A stretch of 64,000 bases of DNA from Archangium sp. (lineage in GTDB: Bacteria > Myxococcota > Myxococcia > Myxococcales > Myxococcaceae): positions 1 through 64,000 of the forward strand of contig JAUXRX010000021.1 in assembly GCA_030681645.1 (NCBI GenBank). The letters are read 5' to 3'. The notes below the pieces were generated by a model. The model was not told the DNA's origin and ran no database searches. It worked only from the letters and a program-made list of their open reading frames with translations. Below are positions 24,069 to 32,351 of this stretch, piece after piece (the stretch's first letter is position 1; every line of letters begins with the position of its first letter). The position numbers and the translations under genes were made by a program.

Positions 24069-24917
24069 ATGTTCCGCGTCCTCGCCGCCGTCGTGCTCCT
24101 GCTCGCCCTCACGCGCTGCGCCCACGCGACCCGCACCGCGCGCGAGGCGCCGCGTGGCGTGCCGCAGGTGCGGGTGGTGACCTACAACCTCAACTACGGC
24201 CTGGCCGGTGACGAAGACACGTTGGCCGCCATCGCCGCCACCGACGCCGACCTCGTCTTCCTCGAGGAGACCAGCCCCGACTGGGAGCGCGTGATTCGCC
24301 CCTCGCTCAGCCGCACCTGGCCGCACCAGGCGTACCTCCACGCGCCCGCGGCCGGCGGCATGGCGGTGCTCTCGAAGCGGGCCTTCGTGGTGAAGGAGGT
24401 CCTCCCGAATCCCCGTGGGTGGTTCGCGGCCATGAGGGTGATCACCCAGACGCCCATCGGCCCCGTGCAGGCGCTGGTGGTGCACCTGCACCCTCCCGTC
24501 ACCGACGACGGCGACTGGGTGCGCGGCTACCTGAGCACCAGCCCCCGCCGGCGCGCCGAGCTGGAGGCCTGGCTGCCTTCACTGGAGCCGGGAATTCCCA
24601 CGCTCGTCGCCGGCGACTTCAACGAGGGCACCAGCGGAGAGGCGGCGCGGCTGCTCGAGGCGCGCGGGCTGCGCACGGTGCTGCCCGAGTTCCATCCCGC
24701 CGCGAAGACGTGGCGCTGGCCCGTGGGCCCGCTGCTGCTTTCGGCGCAGCTCGATCACGTCGCCTACGACGCGCAGCTCGAGCCGCTCGACGCCCGGGTG
24801 GTGCCGCGCGGCAGGTCTGATCATCTCCCGGTGGTGGCTGACTTCATCCGCGCGGCGCGAGGTGCGCTTCGCCCCCCCATGCCCAGCGGGAGCTCGCTGT
24901 CGGTCTCGGTTCGTTAG
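24069..24917 (+). CDS. Secreted endonuclease/exonuclease/phosphatase-fold hydrolase
   Basis: A 282-aa protein with an N-terminal signal (MFRVLAAVVLLLALTRCAHA; the Cys may be a lipobox). EEP-fold catalytic marks are in order: TYNLNYG (Asn), FLEET (metal-binding Glu), VVHLHPP (His), AGDFNEG (Asp, Asn) and SDHLPVVAD (Asp, His). These enzymes hydrolyse phosphodiesters in DNA, phospholipid or phosphoinositide-like substrates; being exported, a phospholipase- or nuclease-like role outside the cytoplasm is plausible. Its TAG stop overlaps the TAA of the convergent lipoprotein gene in TTAG. Confidence 0.85.
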   Translation: MFRVLAAVVLLLALTRCAHATRTAREAPRGVPQVRVVTYNLNYGLAGDEDTLAAIAATDADLVFLEETSPDWERVIRPSLSRTWPHQAYLHAPAAGGMAVLSKRAFVVKEVLPNPRGWFAAMRVITQTPIGPVQALVVHLHPPVTDDGDWVRGYLSTSPRRRAELEAWLPSLEPGIPTLVAGDFNEGTSGEAARLLEARGLRTVLPEFHPAAKTWRWPVGPLLLSAQLDHVAYDAQLEPLDARVVPRGRSDHLPVVADFIRAARGALRPPMPSGSSLSVSVR

Positions 24918-27124
24918 GGCTCGAGCTCGACCGCGTAGAACGTGAACGTGCCGGTGGACTGGTTCCGCGCGCGGGTGACGCGCACGGTGGTGGCGTCGAT
25001 GAGGTCGAAGCGCGCGATGCCCGGGCCGATGGCGTCGTCGTTGTTGTTGTCCACGGCGGTCTCACCCGAGGCCTGTCCACCCGCCTGCTGGCCCCCGGAG
25101 AACACCAGCGTGCGCGTGGTGTCGACCGGGAGGATGGTGACGTCCGTGGTGCTGCCGGCGAGGGTCACCGTCCTCGACTGGACGCGCGCCCGGCTGCCGA
25201 AGTCCACCCGCTCCCAGGCGACGTCGTTGAGCTGCACGTTCGAGCACGCGGCCACCGACGGGTTGTCTCCGCCGCGGCTGAAGAGCAGCTCGGTGTTGCT
25301 CGGCATCTCGCTGCGCACCAGCAGGTTGCACATCGAGGTGGACGAGATGATGGGCGCTGACCCCTGCGCCACCTGGTGGAAGAGCACGGTGTTGGGCGAG
25401 GCGGGGGGCAACCCGGGCACCATCAACTGGCGCTGCGTGACGCCCAGGCCGGGCGACGAGAGGCCGCCGCGCAGCGTGGTGACGCCGGCCAGCTCGACCA
25501 CCTGGTACTCGTAGCCCGTGCAGAACTGTCCCGAGCTGTTGTCGATCAGCAGGGAGCTACCGCCCGTGAGCCGCGCGGCCGTCAGGTCGTCTCCGTCGTA
25601 GTTCGCGCCGATGCCCGAGAAGCTCGAGAGCACGAACGCGCTCGACGGACTGACCGGAGCGACGAGGGGGAAGGTCACGGGCGTCGCCGGGCAGGTCGCG
25701 GCGAAGTTCCGCTGCACCGTCAGGCCGCTGAGCAGCTCGGCCGTCTGCCAGCTGATCAGGGTCGAGATGTTCCCCCCGGTGCGCTGACACGAGATGAGGT
25801 CGGCCTGCTGCAGGCGGCAGCGCACCTCGGATTCGGCGGGGTCGTTCGTCGAGGCGGCGGCCTGGTAGATGAGCAGCGTCTTCGCCGTCGCCTGCTGCGC
25901 CGGGTTGATGGTGCAGGTGGTCTGGGTGCCGTTGAGGTTGCACGTGCCCTTGCGCACCAGGTTCTGCACCGTGAAGTTCTGGTTCGCGCTGCCGAACGAG
26001 GCCGTGGCGGTGATGGTGTTGAAGCCGCCGGTGATGGTCTTCACGTAGAAGTTCCCGCGCGATTGGCCAGCCGGAATCGTGGTGCCGGTGACCGCGGTGG
26101 TGCACGCCGCGTCTGAATAGAAGCGCAGCCCGCCCGCCAGCCCCGACTGCAGCGACACCGGCGCGTCGTTCAGCAGGACGGTGGCCATCGCCAGGGTGCG
26201 CGCTTCCACCGTCGCGAGGAAGCAGCGCCCCGCGGAGACCAGTGAGGCCGGCGGACTGCTGACGAAGCTGAGCATCGTGGGCGGTGAGACCACGGTCTCG
26301 AGCTGCCCCGCGGAAGCGAGGCCGGCCGAGGACGCCGTCAAGGAAGGCGAGCCCGCCTGCGCCGCGCGGAAGTAGACCGTGGCGGTCCGCGAGCCGGTGG
26401 GGATGGAGGCGGTCGCCGTCGAATTGCCGCACAGCGAGTCGGTGAAGAAGGCGACCCCGAAGGCCGGGGTGGAGAAGTTGATGGTGATGGGGGCCGCGAC
26501 CGCCGCCGGTTGGTTGAGCATGTTCCGCGTCTCGACCGTGAGGGGCGCAGAACAGGTCGCGGTGAGAACGGTCTGCGGGGCGGTCGTGTACACGAGGCGA
26601 TCGACGGGCAGCGTGGCCGAGCCACCACCCCCTCCGGTCGCGCCTCCGCCTCCGCCGCTTGCACCGCCGCCGCCGCCGACCGCGCCGCCGCCTCCTCCGA
26701 CCGCGCCGCCGCCTCCTCCGACTGCGCCGCCGCCTCCTCCGACTGCGCCGCCGCCTCCGCCGACTGCGCCGCCGCCTCCTCCGACTGCGCCGCCGCCTCC
26801 TCCGACTGCGCCGCCGCCTCCTCCGACTGCGCCGCCACCTCCGCCGACTGCGCCGCCACCTCCGCCGACTGCGCCGCCGCCTCCTCCGACTGCGCCGCCG
26901 CCTCCTCCGCCTGTTGCGGCTCCGCCTCCAGCGCCACCGCCGAGCGGGCCTGCGTCAGCCGCGAGCACACACTCGCGACCGTCCGCGGCCTGTTCGCAGA
27001 CGTAGCCCGTGCCGCAGTCGTCGTTCGTGGTGCAGGCGAAGCGGGTGACGTTGGGGTCGAAGGTGCCGCAGGTACAGCCGGCGGCGAGCAGGGGGAGGAC
27101 GAGGGACCACCGGCGTTTCACCAC
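24914..27124 (-). CDS. Large lipoprotein with Cys-rich head and Gly-rich linker
   Basis: A 736-aa protein. After a lipobox (LPLLAAGC) comes a short Cys-rich motif (CTTNDDCGTGYVCEQ...C) like those used by myxobacterial secreted proteins. About 110 residues follow of repeating GGGGGAV units (about eleven AV repeats, ending AS and AT variants). The rest (~550 aa) is Ser/Thr-rich and beta-like, with Ig-like segments (SSPPASLVSAGRCFLATVEA, TITGGFNTITATASFGSANQ) and cysteines. It is likely a surface protein whose linker lifts the domain off the outer membrane. Start GTG 27124 or 27121. Role unknown. Confidence 0.8.
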   Translation of the reverse strand: MVKRRWSLVLPLLAAGCTCGTFDPNVTRFACTTNDDCGTGYVCEQAADGRECVLAADAGPLGGGAGGGAATGGGGGGAVGGGGGAVGGGGGAVGGGGGAVGGGGGAVGGGGGAVGGGGGAVGGGGGAVGGGGGAVGGGGGAVGGGGGAVGGGGGASGGGGGATGGGGGSATLPVDRLVYTTAPQTVLTATCSAPLTVETRNMLNQPAAVAAPITINFSTPAFGVAFFTDSLCGNSTATASIPTGSRTATVYFRAAQAGSPSLTASSAGLASAGQLETVVSPPTMLSFVSSPPASLVSAGRCFLATVEARTLAMATVLLNDAPVSLQSGLAGGLRFYSDAACTTAVTGTTIPAGQSRGNFYVKTITGGFNTITATASFGSANQNFTVQNLVRKGTCNLNGTQTTCTINPAQQATAKTLLIYQAAASTNDPAESEVRCRLQQADLISCQRTGGNISTLISWQTAELLSGLTVQRNFAATCPATPVTFPLVAPVSPSSAFVLSSFSGIGANYDGDDLTAARLTGGSSLLIDNSSGQFCTGYEYQVVELAGVTTLRGGLSSPGLGVTQRQLMVPGLPPASPNTVLFHQVAQGSAPIISSTSMCNLLVRSEMPSNTELLFSRGGDNPSVAACSNVQLNDVAWERVDFGSRARVQSRTVTLAGSTTDVTILPVDTTRTLVFSGGQQAGGQASGETAVDNNNDDAIGPGIARFDLIDATTVRVTRARNQSTGTFTFYAVELEP
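26630..26950. repeat. 21-bp tandem repeat encoding the Gly-rich linker
   Basis: Units such as GCCGCCGCCTCCTCCGACTGC are repeated about eleven times with few changes, which indicates recent expansion or gene-conversion homogenisation. The same frame design is used at 1-170. Confidence 0.85.
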
Positions 27125-27157
27125 CGGGAGCGTAGCAGTCTCTGGCCCTCTCCCCGA

Positions 27158-27234
27158 CCCTCTCCCCCTCCTGCCTGGTCGCTCCGCCTCGGCGCATCTT
27201 CCGCTTCGCTTCAGCTGCGCTCCGGGGGAGAGGG
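27158..27234. terminator. CCCTCTCC-type inverted repeat between genes
   Basis: Arms CCCTCTCCCCC (27158-27168) and GGGGGAGAGGG (27224-27234), perfect over 11 bp with a 55-nt loop. It sits 3' of the Ser/Thr kinase gene (-) and upstream of the lipoprotein gene (-). Similar arms occur at 40952 and 63563. A transcription-end or mRNA-stabilising role is likely; it may be a dispersed repeat. Confidence 0.5.
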
Positions 27235-27249
27235 AGACATTGGAGCTGG

Positions 27250-28974
27250 CTAGAGGCGCAGGACTTTCTTGGTCACCTGGCCCGCCTTCACCTCGACCTC
27301 GATGGCCAGATCGATCTTCGCCTGCTCGTTGCTCAGCTGCAGCCGGTGCCGGCCCGCGGGCAGCGGCACTTCGATCAACGGCGTGTCACCGAGCGTCTTC
27401 CCGTTGAGCGACACGTGCGTCCAGGGATCGGTGCTCAGGCTGAGCTTGCCCTTCGCCACCGCCACCGGCGCCGCCGGTTCCACCTTCTTCTGGGGGAGCG
27501 TCAGCATGATCATGAGCCGATCTCCCTCGGTGCTCACGCTCACCGTGCGCTTGACGGTCGTGTAGCCGTTGAGCGACGCCTCGACGACGTGCTCACCCGG
27601 CGTGACCTCGTTCATCGTCAACGGCGCCGCGCCCGCGGCCTTGCCATCGACCATCACCATCGCGCCCGCCGGCTCCGTCTCCACCGCGATGGACGACGTC
27701 TTCTCCACCACCGCCGGCAGCACCTTCGGCTCGACCGGCGGCTCGATCACCTCGACCACCGTGTCCGGCGGCTCCGCGGCGGGAGGTTCCTGCATCAGCA
27801 CCTTCCACGACACCGCGCCCGCCATCAGCACCAGCAGCAGCGTGCCCGCCGCCGCGATGGCCAGCTTGAGGTTGCCGCTGCCGTCGACGCCCGCGCCCGA
27901 GGGCGTGCCGCCGGGCATCGAACGATCGGTGGGCGGCTTCATCACCTCGCCGACCCTCGAGATGCTCACCTCGCCGCGCGCCGCGTTCTCGATCAGCTGG
28001 GTGCGGTCGGCGATGCGGCTCTTGAAGAGCCGGTTCATCAGCTGGCCGAGCTCGGCGGTGCTGGGTCCGCCGCCCACCGACTGCAGCCACCCCTCGAGCG
28101 CCGCCTTGAACTCCTGCGCGCTCTGGTAGCGGGTGGCGGTGCTCTTCTCGAGCGCCTTCATGATGATGGCCGACAGCTCGGGCGGCACGTCCTTGCTGCG
28201 GTGATGCGGCGCTTCGATCGGCTCGTCGCTGATCAGCGTCTTCAAGATGCGAATCTGATCATCGAAGGCGAACAGGCGGCGGTGGGTGACCAGCTCCCAG
28301 AGCACCACCCCCATGGCGAACACGTCGACGCGCGCGTCGAGGTCGCTGTCGCCCTGCGCCTGCTCGGGCGCCATGTACGCGAACTTGCCCTTGAGCTGCT
28401 GGCCCTGCGTCTGGGTGGCGCGGTTGGCGGCGCGGGCGATGCCGAAGTCGACCAGCTTCACCTGGCCGTCCCAGGTGAGCACGATGTTGTGCGGGCTCAC
28501 GTCGCGGTGCACCACGTTGAGCGGCTTGCCGTCGAGGCCCGCGCGGTTGTGGGCGTGAGAGAGGCCCTCGAGCGCGGCGACGGCGATCTTCACCGAGGCC
28601 TTCGGGTCGAGCGGCGCGCCCCCCTTGGCCGCGGCCCGCGCGACCGAGACCAGGTTCTCGCCCGCGAGGTACTCCATCGCGATGTAGTAGGCGCCCGCGT
28701 GCTCGCCGAGGTCGAAGACCTGCACGATGTTCGGGTGCGTGAGCTGCACCACGATGCGCGCCTCGTCGAGGAACATCTCGACGAAGGCCTCGTCCTGGCT
28801 GAGCGACTCGATGATGCGCTTGACCACCACCAGGCGCTCGAAGCCCCGCAGGCCCACCTGCCGCGCCAGCCAGATCTCCGCCATGCCGCCGGTGGCCAGC
28901 TTGGCGAGCAGGGTGTAGGCGCCCACGACGTTGCCCGGGGCCCACCCCTGGCTGTCGTTCTGGGTCTCCGTCAT
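27250..28974 (-). CDS. Membrane Ser/Thr protein kinase with two PEGA-like domains
   Basis: A 574-aa Hanks-type kinase: Gly loop LATGGMAEIW, VVVKR lysine, HRDVSPHN, VDFGIA and MAPEQ, kinase domain about 18-290. A membrane helix near 370-390 (AIAAAGTLLLVLMAGAVSW) leads to a PEGA domain (VETEPAGAMVMVDGKAAG, GEHVVEASLNGY) and a second PEGA-like domain (LSTDPWTHVSLNGKTLG, GRHRLQLSN). ATG 28974 (MTETQ) is the likely start. It diverges from a TPR-type protein gene with only 65 bp between, so the two are probably co-regulated. Confidence 0.92.
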   Translation of the reverse strand: MTETQNDSQGWAPGNVVGAYTLLAKLATGGMAEIWLARQVGLRGFERLVVVKRIIESLSQDEAFVEMFLDEARIVVQLTHPNIVQVFDLGEHAGAYYIAMEYLAGENLVSVARAAAKGGAPLDPKASVKIAVAALEGLSHAHNRAGLDGKPLNVVHRDVSPHNIVLTWDGQVKLVDFGIARAANRATQTQGQQLKGKFAYMAPEQAQGDSDLDARVDVFAMGVVLWELVTHRRLFAFDDQIRILKTLISDEPIEAPHHRSKDVPPELSAIIMKALEKSTATRYQSAQEFKAALEGWLQSVGGGPSTAELGQLMNRLFKSRIADRTQLIENAARGEVSISRVGEVMKPPTDRSMPGGTPSGAGVDGSGNLKLAIAAAGTLLLVLMAGAVSWKVLMQEPPAAEPPDTVVEVIEPPVEPKVLPAVVEKTSSIAVETEPAGAMVMVDGKAAGAAPLTMNEVTPGEHVVEASLNGYTTVKRTVSVSTEGDRLMIMLTLPQKKVEPAAPVAVAKGKLSLSTDPWTHVSLNGKTLGDTPLIEVPLPAGRHRLQLSNEQAKIDLAIEVEVKAGQVTKKVLRL

Positions 28975-29039
28975 CGGGGCGCGACTATGCAACACAGCAA
29001 GGCGTAGCGACCAGAGAAGCTGCGGGTAGACTCTCCCGG

Positions 29040-30125
29040 GTGACCACCCGAACCCTCCTCGTCCTGGCGCTGTTGGCAGCCGTGCCCGCAGTGGCCCAGG
29101 TGGACAAGGCGGAGATGGCGCTGCGCGACCTCGAATACCCGGCCGCGCTCAAGGCGTTGGATGCGGCGAGCAAGCAGGTGGGCAACGACCGCACGACCAC
29201 GCTGCGCATCTACGAGCTGCAGGCGATCACGCTGGCGACCATGGGCCAGGACGCGAAGGCCCTCAAGGCGTTCCAGGTGGTGTTCTCGCTCTCCCCCGAG
29301 TTCAAGCTCACCGGCAATCACCCGCCCCGCGTCACCACCGCGTTCTACGAGGCGCGCGGGTGGCTCGATCAGAACAAGGGGCTCGACGCCAGGCAGCTGC
29401 CCGCGGTGACGAAGGACGGGCTGGTCACGCAGCTGAAGGTGGAGCTGCTCAATGACCCGCTCAAGCTGATCAAGGAGGTCCGCTTCTCGGTGCTCGTCGA
29501 GGGCGGCAAGGTGACCGACGTCGACGTGCCGGTGACGGGGACCACGGTGAGCGCGCCCGCGAGCGTGCAGCGGCTCTCGTGGTGGGCCACGTTGCTGGGC
29601 GAGAAGAAGGCAGCGCTCAAGGAACTCTCGTCCGCTTCCTCCCCGCGCATCGAGGCGGCAGCGCCGCTCCCCGTCGCGGTGAAACCGAAGGTGGAAGAGC
29701 TGAAGCCCCAGCCGAAGCCGGAGCCCGTGGTGGAGGCGCCCGCGGAGAAGCAGCCAGAGATCTCCGCGTGGGAAGAGCCCGCGAAGCCGATGTCAGGCAA
29801 GCGCGTGGCGTCGATCGCGCTCATGGGCGGCGGCGCGGCGGTGGCGGGGCTGGGCATCGTCTTCGGGGCCATGTCCAACGGCACGAAGGCGAAGGTCACG
29901 GGCGCCACCACCGATTCGAGCGGGCGGGTCACCGGGCTCACCCAGAAAGACGCGCTGGCGCTCGACGCGCAGCAGCGCACCGAGGCGTCGCTGGCGAACG
30001 TCTTCATCATCTCGGGCGCGGCGCTGGCCGCGGGCGGGGTGACGCTGCTCATCTTGAGCCTCGACGACACCAGGGTGTCGCTGGTGCCGGCCGCGGGCGG
30101 CGTGGGGCTGGCCGGGTCCTTCTGA
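29040..30125 (+). CDS. Secreted TPR-like protein with C-terminal membrane helices
   Basis: A 361-aa protein: signal peptide (...PAVA), TPR-like helices (about 25-95; RDLEYPAALKALDAASKQVG, ATMGQDAKALKAFQVVFSL), a beta-rich middle part, a Pro/Lys-rich linker (EELKPQPKPEPVVEAPAEK), and two hydrophobic helices at about 262-282 and 322-342. This plan recurs beside Ser/Thr kinases in myxobacteria. GTG 29040 is the start. Its promoter must lie in the 65-bp gap shared with the divergent kinase. Function unknown; envelope localisation inferred. Confidence 0.7.
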   Translation: MTTRTLLVLALLAAVPAVAQVDKAEMALRDLEYPAALKALDAASKQVGNDRTTTLRIYELQAITLATMGQDAKALKAFQVVFSLSPEFKLTGNHPPRVTTAFYEARGWLDQNKGLDARQLPAVTKDGLVTQLKVELLNDPLKLIKEVRFSVLVEGGKVTDVDVPVTGTTVSAPASVQRLSWWATLLGEKKAALKELSSASSPRIEAAAPLPVAVKPKVEELKPQPKPEPVVEAPAEKQPEISAWEEPAKPMSGKRVASIALMGGGAAVAGLGIVFGAMSNGTKAKVTGATTDSSGRVTGLTQKDALALDAQQRTEASLANVFIISGAALAAGGVTLLILSLDDTRVSLVPAAGGVGLAGSF

Positions 30126-30224
30126 GAATCGCGGCCGGAGACCGGCACGTCGGTGCTCTGGAAGCTCACCGCGTTCAGCGTCGCCACCATTGACGCCGTG
30201 CTCGGCGTTGACCAGGTACGGGTC

Positions 30225-30590
30225 ATGACCAGGCGGAAGGGCTACTGCGTATTCGTGGACACGGTCTTCCAGGGGCCGATCCCAACCGTGAGCAACGGTG
30301 AGGGGAGATTCGTGGTCTTCAGATCCGTGCTGGCTGCTCGGCGAGAGATCGCGGAACACACGATCGCCCGGCTTCAGCAGTTCCTTGATGGCGAGCGGGA
30401 CTTCGAGGATGCGACGACGGTGGAGGAGTACATCGTGGCCGTGACCGTCGAGCGCAGCGGTCGGATTTCCGATATCCACGGGAATCGGTTTGGCAACCGC
30501 GCAGCCAAACTTCGCTCGCTCCGACTTACTGGAGATCGACCCGCCAGACTGCCGCAGCGACTTCCGCGAGCTTTTCTTGGCGCCCAATGA
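30225..30590 (+). CDS. Small hypothetical protein
   Basis: From ATG 30225 the frame gives 121 aa. Residues 5-85 look like a real, acidic, soluble protein (YCVFVDTVFQGPIPTVSNGE, EIAEHTIARLQQFLDGERDF, VEEYIVAVTVERSGRISDIH); I have an impression of a widespread small family with the ERDFEDA/VEEY pattern but cannot name it. After HGNRFG the tail turns Arg/Leu/Pro-rich and overlaps the convergent DUF262 gene by 65 bp, so the original stop may be lost. Base composition is lower in GC than flanking genes, as for the DUF262 gene. Confidence 0.55.
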   Translation: MTRRKGYCVFVDTVFQGPIPTVSNGEGRFVVFRSVLAARREIAEHTIARLQQFLDGERDFEDATTVEEYIVAVTVERSGRISDIHGNRFGNRAAKLRSLRLTGDRPARLPQRLPRAFLGAQ

Positions 30591-32226
30591 TCGCCTGGGG
30601 AGTCCAATCGGCGGCGTCCGCCAGGCGGGTGGTGGGCCATGCGCTGCTTCTGTAGGTCCCCACTTTCTGGGAGTAGGGCTGATTCCCCAGGTTGCGGTTC
30701 TGGTCGCGGTCGAGCAGGACGTAGTTGCCGATGCGCGCGGTGAAGCGGCGGCGATCGTCGTCTGAGAACGCCTCCCAGTCGGCTCCTGGATTCTCCGGGA
30801 GGACGTGCTCCAGGGTCGCGGTGGAGGTCTCGAAGTCCCCCGACGGACCTCCCATCCTCTGGTCCAGCGCAAACAGGATGTACCGAGGAAGGCGAGCCTT
30901 TCGACCCCTCCGCGCCAGCTCAGCGCGAGCGAAGTCCGCCTTGAAGTCCTCATCGGAGACGTAGAGGTCACGCAGGCCGTCTCGCCCGTCGACCCCGAGC
31001 CAGATGGCCTTCGGATTGACGAGTTTCTGCTCACTGACGGCGATGGCCACCTGATTGAACCGCTGCTCCAGTTCGCTGGGGTTCCTACGGCCAACGACTG
31101 AGTGGCGGAAGAAGAGCACCAGGCACGTGCGGAGCACCGTCTCGATGCGCTTCAGCTCGAAGCCACGCGAGAAGCACGCAAGGAGCAACGGCACGTGTTG
31201 CGACACATCGAGCAAGGTGAGCGCACGGATGTGCTCCCTGCATTCCCTGGACTCCGCCCACAGTTCGTCGTTTGGGTCGCTGAGCGCACGGAACCACAAC
31301 GCGCCGCTGTCCAGCGCATCCAGAAGGGCGAAGGCCTGTTCACGCGTCGTCACCTCGGCCTTGAGCACTTTGAACAGGCGATCAGCCCGAACGAGCTTTC
31401 GCCGCGAGATCCAATACTGACGAAGGAACGTCGGAAGGACCTCGGCCTCCACGGTCTCGACGATGCGGCGCCATTTTGCGCGGGCGTGGTCGAGATCGAC
31501 CTTGCCTCCCTTGAGCAGAGAGAAGAGGTAGTTCTTGAGCAGATCGGTGGAGGTCAGCTGGAGGCTTCGCGCGTTCAACGTCTCGAAGACGGAGTAGGCG
31601 TTCAGCTCGTCGTCGACCGTGATGGTCGTGAACGCCAACTGGGTTCCCATGGACTCCTGGAAGGCAGCGACGAGGGCCTCGCCATCGGCCTCAACGGGGA
31701 CGAGCTTGCGCCACTTCTCCCTGAAGAACTCGAGCGCTTGCCAGAGCCGACGATTCGAGCCGCGAAGGAGCTTTGCGCGGTCGGTTGGCAGCGACCCCAG
31801 GTTGACGATGAACTCCTGGAAGAAGTCGTTGTCGGTTTCGTTGAGGACCAGCTTGCTCTGCCAGCGAAGCGAGCCCGGATCCGGCGAGCCCACGTATCGG
31901 GCGCGCAGAAGATCGTAGCGAGCAGTGTCCCCTCGTTCTCTGAGCAGTTCGAGCACCGCCACGCAGGCCACCACGAGTGTAGCGAGGCGCTGCTGGCCGT
32001 CGATCACCTGGGTCGGTCCCTTCGGTACGCGCTGCAGGACGAGGGCTCCCATGTAGTGTGGGAAGGGCGCCGTTCTGCTCTCGAGCACGTCCTCCCAGAG
32101 CGCCTCCCACTGCTCCTCTCCCCACATGTAGTCGCGCTGATAGAGCGGCACCTTGTAGAGCTTGCCGTTGGAGAACAACTCCTCGAGCGTGATGGTGTCG
32201 GTATCGAGCAGCCTCGGCTTCGCCAT
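30526..32226 (-). CDS. DUF262/DUF1524 protein (GmrSD-type, candidate phage defence)
   Basis: A 566-aa protein with an N-terminal DUF262 domain: VPLYQRDYMWGEEQWEALW, then the nucleotide-binding-type VIDGQQRLATL. The C-terminal part has LEHVLPEN and IGNYVLLDRDQN followed by NLGNQPYSQK, as in the DUF1524 His-Asn-Lys nuclease domain. GmrS-GmrD fusions of this type form type IV restriction systems that cut modified (glucosylated) phage DNA, using NTP hydrolysis; related proteins are common in defence islands. Here it stands alone, with lower GC than neighbours. Start ATG 32226 is without a clear ribosome site. Defence role is inferred from the family. Confidence 0.85.
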   Translation of the reverse strand: MAKPRLLDTDTITLEELFSNGKLYKVPLYQRDYMWGEEQWEALWEDVLESRTAPFPHYMGALVLQRVPKGPTQVIDGQQRLATLVVACVAVLELLRERGDTARYDLLRARYVGSPDPGSLRWQSKLVLNETDNDFFQEFIVNLGSLPTDRAKLLRGSNRRLWQALEFFREKWRKLVPVEADGEALVAAFQESMGTQLAFTTITVDDELNAYSVFETLNARSLQLTSTDLLKNYLFSLLKGGKVDLDHARAKWRRIVETVEAEVLPTFLRQYWISRRKLVRADRLFKVLKAEVTTREQAFALLDALDSGALWFRALSDPNDELWAESRECREHIRALTLLDVSQHVPLLLACFSRGFELKRIETVLRTCLVLFFRHSVVGRRNPSELEQRFNQVAIAVSEQKLVNPKAIWLGVDGRDGLRDLYVSDEDFKADFARAELARRGRKARLPRYILFALDQRMGGPSGDFETSTATLEHVLPENPGADWEAFSDDDRRRFTARIGNYVLLDRDQNRNLGNQPYSQKVGTYRSSAWPTTRLADAADWTPQAIIGRQEKLAEVAAAVWRVDLQ

Positions 32227-32351
32227 GAGGCCGCAGACTACGCCAAGCCCCACACCAGTGGCCGACAGGAGTGACAGGAGCGCCGTTGATCACCCGTGAC
32301 TCCCTGCGGCCTCGGGCGCATGGTGCGCCCTCAACGGCACAGGAGGCGTTC

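Noticed and set aside
30126..30224. Possible remnant of a gene on the minus strand before the small ORF
   Set aside because: A short stretch reads like protein, but nothing longer than ~30 residues can be followed and no family is recognised.
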